From assembly GCF_006716425.1 (NCBI RefSeq), contig NZ_VFOZ01000001.1, positions 4,340,001-4,404,000 of the forward strand: DNA of 64,000 nucleotides, in the 5' to 3' direction. Position numbers and translations under genes: made by a program. The notes beneath the pieces are model-generated. The model made no database searches, was not told the DNA's origin, and saw nothing but the letters and a program-made list of their open reading frames with translations. The DNA is from Actinoallomurus bryophytorum. GTDB taxonomy: Bacteria > Actinomycetota > Actinomycetes > Streptosporangiales > Streptosporangiaceae. Shown piece after piece: positions 60,205 through 64,000 of this stretch. How positions within the stretch are numbered: the stretch's first letter is position 1; every line of letters begins with the position of its first letter.

Positions 60205-61542
60205 GTGCGGCTTCCCAATGAGCAACTGATCAGAGTGCGCGTCACGGTCATCGCGATGGTCGTGACGGGCTTCATCGCCATGCTCGGGTACGGCGCGCTG
60301 CTCGCCTTCATCCGCTTTCAGGCGGGCACCCAGCTCACCAACCAGCTGACGTTCACCGCGCGCCAGGTCGCCACGATCGCACGCGCCGGCCACCTCACGA
60401 GCCCGATCGTCAGCGGCAACCCCGGCCTGATCCAGGTGCAGAACGAGCGCCGCCAGGTCGTGGCCGCCAGCCGTTCGCTGGTCGGCCTGTCGGCACTGCG
60501 GGCACCGAGGCCGACCAGCGAGAGCCCGCTCTTCCAGCACATCTGCCCCGGCAGCCGGTGCTTCACCGCCGTCGTCACACGTGTGGACGCACCGTCCGGG
60601 CCGCTCACGGTGTACGTCCTCGCCCCGGAGCTGGGGCTGTTCCCCCGGCCCGGCCTGGCGGTGCTCCTCGCACTGGGCATCCCGGTCAGCATCGGGGCGG
60701 CCGGGGTCTGGCGGTGGTGGCTCGCGGGGCGGCGCCTGCGGCCGCTGGAGCTCATCCGCGCCGAGCTCGACGAGATCAACGCCGCCGACCTGCATCGCCG
60801 GGTGTCGGTCCCGCCCAAGCGCGACGAGTTCCACTGGCTGGTGATGGCCGTCAACGCCACCCTGGACCGGCTCGAGGCCGCGGTGGACCAGCAGCGGCAG
60901 CTCGTCTCGGACGTCTCCCACGACCTGCGCAGCCCGATCGCCGGGCTGCGGGCCGAACTGGAGGCCGCCCTGATCGACCCGGAGGGCACCGATCTGCGGG
61001 CCGCGCTCGGCAAGACCCTCAAGAACACCGAGCGGCTGCAGAACATCGTCACCGAGCTCCTCGTGCTCGCACGCCGGGAGGCCGGCCTGCCCGGCCGGGC
61101 CGAGCGCGTCGACCTGGGCGACCTGGCCGAACGGGAGGTCGCCCGCCGGCCCCGCCGCGTCGCGGCGAAGGTGGACGCCGAACCCGGTGTGGTCGCCCGG
61201 GTGAACAACGTCGACATCGGCCGGGTGCTCACCAACCTGCTCGACAACGCCGCCCGGCACGCCGACTCCGAGGTGATCGTGACCGTGCGCCGCGAGGACG
61301 ACGAGGCGGTCGTGGAGGTCTTCAACGACGGCGAGGCCATCGCGCCGGAGGACCGCGGGCGGATCTTCGAGCGGTTCATCCGGCTGCCCGCGTCCAGGAA
61401 ACGCGACTCCGGCGGCAGCGGGCTCGGCCTGGCCATCTCACGTGACATCGCGGACTCGTACGGTGGCTCGCTGACGCTTGCCGACGACGATCTCGGCACC
61501 CGCTTCGTCCTCACGCTTCCGCTGCTCGACGATCCGTCGTGA
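60205..61542 (+). CDS. Orphan sensor histidine kinase with HAMP domain
   Basis: A 445-residue kinase. TM1 is at about 15-37, an extracytoplasmic sensor of about 120 residues follows (with a Cys pair in HICPGSRCF), TM2 is at about 152-175, then HAMP (RRLRPLELIRAELDEI), HisKA with VSDVSHDLRSPIAGLR (His) and HATPase with NLLDNAARHAD and GGSGLGLAIS. GTG at 60205 has GGAGG 6 nt upstream. It is of EnvZ/PhoR type but no OmpR-type regulator is next to it. Confidence 0.92.
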   Translation: MRLPNEQLIRVRVTVIAMVVTGFIAMLGYGALLAFIRFQAGTQLTNQLTFTARQVATIARAGHLTSPIVSGNPGLIQVQNERRQVVAASRSLVGLSALRAPRPTSESPLFQHICPGSRCFTAVVTRVDAPSGPLTVYVLAPELGLFPRPGLAVLLALGIPVSIGAAGVWRWWLAGRRLRPLELIRAELDEINAADLHRRVSVPPKRDEFHWLVMAVNATLDRLEAAVDQQRQLVSDVSHDLRSPIAGLRAELEAALIDPEGTDLRAALGKTLKNTERLQNIVTELLVLARREAGLPGRAERVDLGDLAEREVARRPRRVAAKVDAEPGVVARVNNVDIGRVLTNLLDNAARHADSEVIVTVRREDDEAVVEVFNDGEAIAPEDRGRIFERFIRLPASRKRDSGGSGLGLAISRDIADSYGGSLTLADDDLGTRFVLTLPLLDDPS

Positions 61543-61557
61543 GGCCCTTCGCGGCGG

Positions 61558-62148
61558 TTACTGGGGGTTCCGCCACATAGGCCACACGCGCGGACCGCCG
61601 CCGGGTACGCGGATCTCGCCGGTCACCCGGAAGCCGAAGCGCTCGTAGTAGGAGACGTTGCTCTCCTTGGAGGACTCCAGGTACGCCGGGAACCGCCGGT
61701 CGTCACAGCGGGACAGCCGCGACCGCAGCAGGGCCGAGCCGAGCCCCCGGCCCTGGGCGGACGGATCGGTGCCCAGGACGGCCAGGTACCAGTGCGGCTC
61801 GATCGGGTGCTCGCGTTCGATCTCGCCGAGCCCGTACATGACGGTGAAGGTCCTGGTGCCCAGCACCCGCAGCAGGCCGGGGAGCTGACGGAGCTGGGTG
61901 GCGAGCGAGATCCTCCACCGGCCCGGCGGATCCCAGAGCGCGCCGGCCAGGATCCGTCCGTCCTGTTCGGCCAGCTCGCTGACGCCGTTCGGCAGCCGGG
62001 CGTGGTGGAGCAGCAGCCCGAACATGGCGGCCATCCGCTCCGGGTGCCGGGGGAACATCCACAGCCAGACCGGGTCGTCGGCGAAGGCACGGCCGAGCAC
62101 CGCCGCCAGGGAGTCGGCATCGGGGGCGGTGACGTCGCGGACCTTCAC
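61558..62148 (-). CDS. GNAT-family acetyltransferase
   Basis: A 196-residue GNAT protein. It begins VKVRDVTAPDADSLAAVL, has LAVLGTDPSAQGRGLGSALL (acetyl-CoA motif A) and ESSKESNVSYYERFGFRV. GTG at 62148 is set by GAAGGAGG 5 nt upstream. The 23 codons before it, from ATG 62217, are in frame and derive from a MIRU-like repeat, so a longer protein of 219 residues is possible. It is divergent from the holin-like gene. Confidence 0.88.
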   Translation of the reverse strand: MKVRDVTAPDADSLAAVLGRAFADDPVWLWMFPRHPERMAAMFGLLLHHARLPNGVSELAEQDGRILAGALWDPPGRWRISLATQLRQLPGLLRVLGTRTFTVMYGLGEIEREHPIEPHWYLAVLGTDPSAQGRGLGSALLRSRLSRCDDRRFPAYLESSKESNVSYYERFGFRVTGEIRVPGGGPRVWPMWRNPQ

Positions 62149-62217
62149 GAGTCCTCCTTCGCCGGAGGGGGTGGCCGAGCGCGCTGGGTCTCCGGTTCGC
62201 TCGCTCGGCTCACTCAT
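62149..62217 (-). repeat. MIRU-like unit joined in frame to a GNAT gene
   Basis: From ATG 62217 the frame reads MSEPSERTGDPARSATPSGE then GGL before the GNAT GTG: exactly 23 codons (69 bp), one base longer than the coupled units. It keeps the M-S/T-E-x-S-E-x-T start and the GAAGGAGG end. The extra base (or base-pair drift) removes the stop/start overlap and makes an N-terminal extension possible. Confidence 0.6.
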
Positions 62218-62247
62218 GCGCAGAGTGTTTCGTGCAACGATCGGTAT

Positions 62248-62631
62248 GTGAAGATCCTGATTCGGGTAGTTACGACCGCAATTGCACTTTGGGTGGCGAC
62301 GCTGATCGTCAGCGGCATCGACCTGACGGCCGCCTCCATGCCCCGCAAGGTGGGCACCCTGATCGTCGTCGCAGTCGTCTTCGGACTGATCAACGCCTTC
62401 CTCAAGCCGATCATCAAGACGCTCGGCTGTGTTTTCTACATCCTCACGCTGGGGCTTTTCGCCTTCGTGGTGAACGGCTTGCTGCTGTGGCTGGCGAGCT
62501 GGGCCGCGGACAAGATGAACCTGCCCTTCCACGTGTCCGGATTCTGGGCGGCGTTCTGGGGCGCCATCGTCGTCGGCCTGGTGAGCTGGCTGCTCAACCT
62601 GTTCGTCCACGACGACCGGAGTGAGGAGTAG
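62248..62631 (+). CDS. Phage holin family 4-type membrane protein
   Basis: A 127-residue protein with four membrane helices (about 5-25, 38-52, 58-80, 98-120), matching the mycobacteriophage-type holin family 4 (DUF360) that is common as a chromosomal gene. KTLGCVFYILTLGLFAFVVN is characteristic. There is no phage context, so a lytic role is unlikely. GTG at 62248 has no clear SD; the mRNA may be leaderless. Its stop is 4 bp from the convergent phosphatase stop. Confidence 0.85.
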   Translation: MKILIRVVTTAIALWVATLIVSGIDLTAASMPRKVGTLIVVAVVFGLINAFLKPIIKTLGCVFYILTLGLFAFVVNGLLLWLASWAADKMNLPFHVSGFWAAFWGAIVVGLVSWLLNLFVHDDRSEE

Positions 62632-62635
62632 GGGC

Positions 62636-63334
62636 TCAGGCCGGCAGGCCGGCGCCGTCCTCGAGGTGGTCGGTGCTGTTGAAGGTGACGAGACGCATCT
62701 CGCCCTCCCGGCGTGACCAGATCGCGAGCGAGGCGTTCGGTACGAGCGTGCGCTCGATCTCGAGCAGCTGCTGCTCGGTGAGCTGCTCCACGATGTAGCG
62801 GAAGAGCATCACGACCGCGTCGTGGGCCACGATGAGCACCCGGCCGCCCGGATGGTCGCGTTCGATATCGGACATCGCGCTGCGGAGCCGCAGGGCGACG
62901 TCCGCCCAGGACTCGCCGCCGGGCGGCCGGTAGTAGAACTTTCCGGTCAGCCGCTTGCGCGCCGCCTCCTCGGGGAACCGGGCCGCGATGCCACGCCCGG
63001 TCAGCGCGTAGAGGATGCCGGTCTCCCGGTCGCGCAACCGCTCGTCGTAGCGGATCGGGGGACCGGCGATCTCGGCCAGCGCGATGCGCGCGGTCTCCGC
63101 GGCGCGGAGGTACGGCGAGGAGATCACCGCCGTGGGGCGTTCGGCGGCCGGCAGCGAGGCCAGTCTGCGGCCCAGTGCCACCGCCTGTCGTCTGCCGGTC
63201 TCCGAGAGGGGGACGTCCGGGTCGCGCAGGCCGACGTCGATTTCTTCAAGCTCGTTCGTCTCGGCAGTGCGCCAGGCGACATTGCCGATGCTTTCCCCAT
63301 GCCGGGCGATCGCCAGCCACTCGAGTGAACTCAC
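62636..63334 (-). CDS. Histidine phosphatase superfamily protein
   Basis: A 232-residue phosphoglycerate-mutase-like phosphatase. The RHG motif is IARHGESIGN, with a second Arg in SSPYLRAAETA, acid in LRDRETG and the second His in VLIVAHDAVVM. It dephosphorylates a small molecule or peptide of unknown identity. GTG start, with the VWA gene 23 bp downstream end-to-start on the same strand, so they may be one operon. Confidence 0.9.
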   Translation of the reverse strand: MSSLEWLAIARHGESIGNVAWRTAETNELEEIDVGLRDPDVPLSETGRRQAVALGRRLASLPAAERPTAVISSPYLRAAETARIALAEIAGPPIRYDERLRDRETGILYALTGRGIAARFPEEAARKRLTGKFYYRPPGGESWADVALRLRSAMSDIERDHPGGRVLIVAHDAVVMLFRYIVEQLTEQQLLEIERTLVPNASLAIWSRREGEMRLVTFNSTDHLEDGAGLPA

Positions 63335-63357
63335 AGCACCCCGACCTTACCGGGCGC

Positions 63358-64000
63358 TCATGACATGGGACACGCCTGCCCACAGGTCAGGCGTATGAGC
63401 ATCTCCAGGAACACCTCCTGGATCTGTCGGGGGTCGAGGGTGACGAAGGCCTGCCCGCCGGTCGCCTTGGCGATCTGCTGCAGGGGTTCGGGATCGATGT
63501 CGGGGCCGAACGCGATCGGCACGACCGCGACCGGCTTGAGCGGGTCGGCGGACCGTCCGAGCTGCTTCAGCAGGTCCTGCAGGATGATCGTGTGCCCGGG
63601 GTCGTAGTTCATGCCGTCGGTGAGCACGACCAGCACGTTGTTGCGGTCCGGCTGGTAGGTCCGCACCGCCTCGCGGTAGGCGGCGAGGACGGAGTCATAA
63701 AGGGCCGTCCGCGTGCCCAGGGCGGGCTGCGCGGCGTTGAACGCGCCGATCAGGGTGTCGCGCTGGGTCTGCGCGCCGACCTTCTGCGTCAGCGGCCGGT
63801 ACGGCACGAGCTGCCGGTAGTCGTGGTCGCGGTCCAGCCGGGTGGCGAACTCCCAGAGCGCGACCTGGGAGTTGTCGCTGAGAATCCGGGTGCCGCCGAT
63901 GGCCGCACGCGTCGTCGCCCGGATGCGCGTGTCCTTCGTCCGCGGCACCGGGTCGCCCATCGAGGGCGAGACGTCGAGCAGGATCAGCATGCGCGCGCCG
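63358..64000 (-). CDS. VWA-domain protein, C-terminal part
   Basis: The gene continues past the right edge; 213 codons are visible. The MIDAS motif is LILLDVSPSMGD (DxSxS), with a later Thr (TRTALYDSV) and VVLTDGMNYD, all needed for metal binding. A Ca/Mg-dependent protein-interaction role is likely, possibly extracytoplasmic as in substrate-binding-VWA fusions, but the N-terminal part is not seen. Confidence 0.85.
   Translation of the reverse strand, partial: GARMLILLDVSPSMGDPVPRTKDTRIRATTRAAIGGTRILSDNSQVALWEFATRLDRDHDYRQLVPYRPLTQKVGAQTQRDTLIGAFNAAQPALGTRTALYDSVLAAYREAVRTYQPDRNNVLVVLTDGMNYDPGHTIILQDLLKQLGRSADPLKPVAVVPIAFGPDIDPEPLQQIAKATGGQAFVTLDPRQIQEVFLEMLIRLTCGQACPMS

Noticed and set aside
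59712-60311. Leftward open frame of about 200 codons
   Set aside because: Composition does not follow actinomycete codon bias, no family is recognisable, and it overlaps the start of the histidine kinase gene.
62248-62631. Prophage
   Set aside because: A single holin-family gene without other phage genes; this family is a common chromosomal membrane protein.

Overview
The window is a high-GC actinomycete chromosome segment (Actinomycetota; probably a filamentous Streptosporangiales/Thermomonosporaceae-type genome, an inference from gene content and style, not proven). Supporting signs are very high GC at third codon positions, many GTG starts, frequent 4-nt stop/start overlaps, three PknB-type kinases, a fused lysyltransferase/lysyl-tRNA synthetase (LysX), an MCE protein, F420-type LLM oxidoreductase, LutABC and an IS110 element. 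No rRNA, tRNA or CRISPR array was seen. The genes at both edges are cut: menC at the left and a von Willebrand factor A protein at the right.

Layout. 0-10.4 kb: menC fragment, GNAT, a lone MCE protein, MFS/LysR divergent pair, XRE regulator with an aldo-keto reductase, then a phosphotriesterase-like protein with two SDRs and an LLM oxidoreductase around palindromic control sites, and a cysteine-free HesB-like protein ending at a strong terminator. 10.5-15.2 kb: a Ser/Thr kinase, a stand-alone Lrp/AsnC ligand-binding protein coupled to a diaminopimelate-decarboxylase-like enzyme, an MBL-fold protein and a membrane protein. 15.2-15.7 kb: G-rich hairpins and a MITE-like repeat with nine 15-bp tandem units.

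15.7-28.8 kb is the best-defined system: a non-phosphorylating L-fucose (or related 6-deoxy-sugar) pathway. A GntR regulator, a mutarotase and a hydrolase run left from an operator (TGGTCGTACCA). To the right, one long operon encodes diketo-deoxyfuconate hydrolase, fuconate dehydratase, ketodeoxyfuconate dehydrogenase, a sugar ABC importer, a sugar dehydrogenase, a lactonase and LutABC. The hydrolase should release pyruvate plus L-lactate, so LutABC would oxidise the lactate made by the same operon. Between lutA and lutB lie two tandem 68-bp repeats, each a 23-codon mini-ORF linked by GTGA/ATGA overlaps. The same repeat recurs as a triple array between an epimerase-like gene and a glycosyltransferase (55.6-55.8 kb) and as an in-frame copy before a GNAT gene (62.2 kb). 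They resemble mycobacterial MIRU elements.

28.8-34.9 kb is accessory: a hydrolase pseudogene, DUF899, a GH114-like protein, a MazG-like protein, an orphan Wadjet JetD-like protein (TIGR02679/DUF2399), a DUF3592 membrane protein and a decayed gap. 35-45.3 kb holds lysX, two paralogous Ser/Thr kinases, an ATPase-phosphatase fusion, an epoxide-hydrolase-like protein and a two-component system. 45.3-50.4 kb: esterase, MarR with twin operators, VOC protein, P450 and DUF427 protein. 50.4-52.0 kb: a second copy of the MITE-like repeat, split by an intact IS110 insertion. 52-64 kb: DeoR regulator, RR/HK pair, glycosyltransferase and epimerase-like gene, another RR, an alpha-methylacyl-CoA racemase, a 49-codon membrane protein, an orphan histidine kinase, GNAT, holin-like protein, histidine phosphatase and the VWA fragment.
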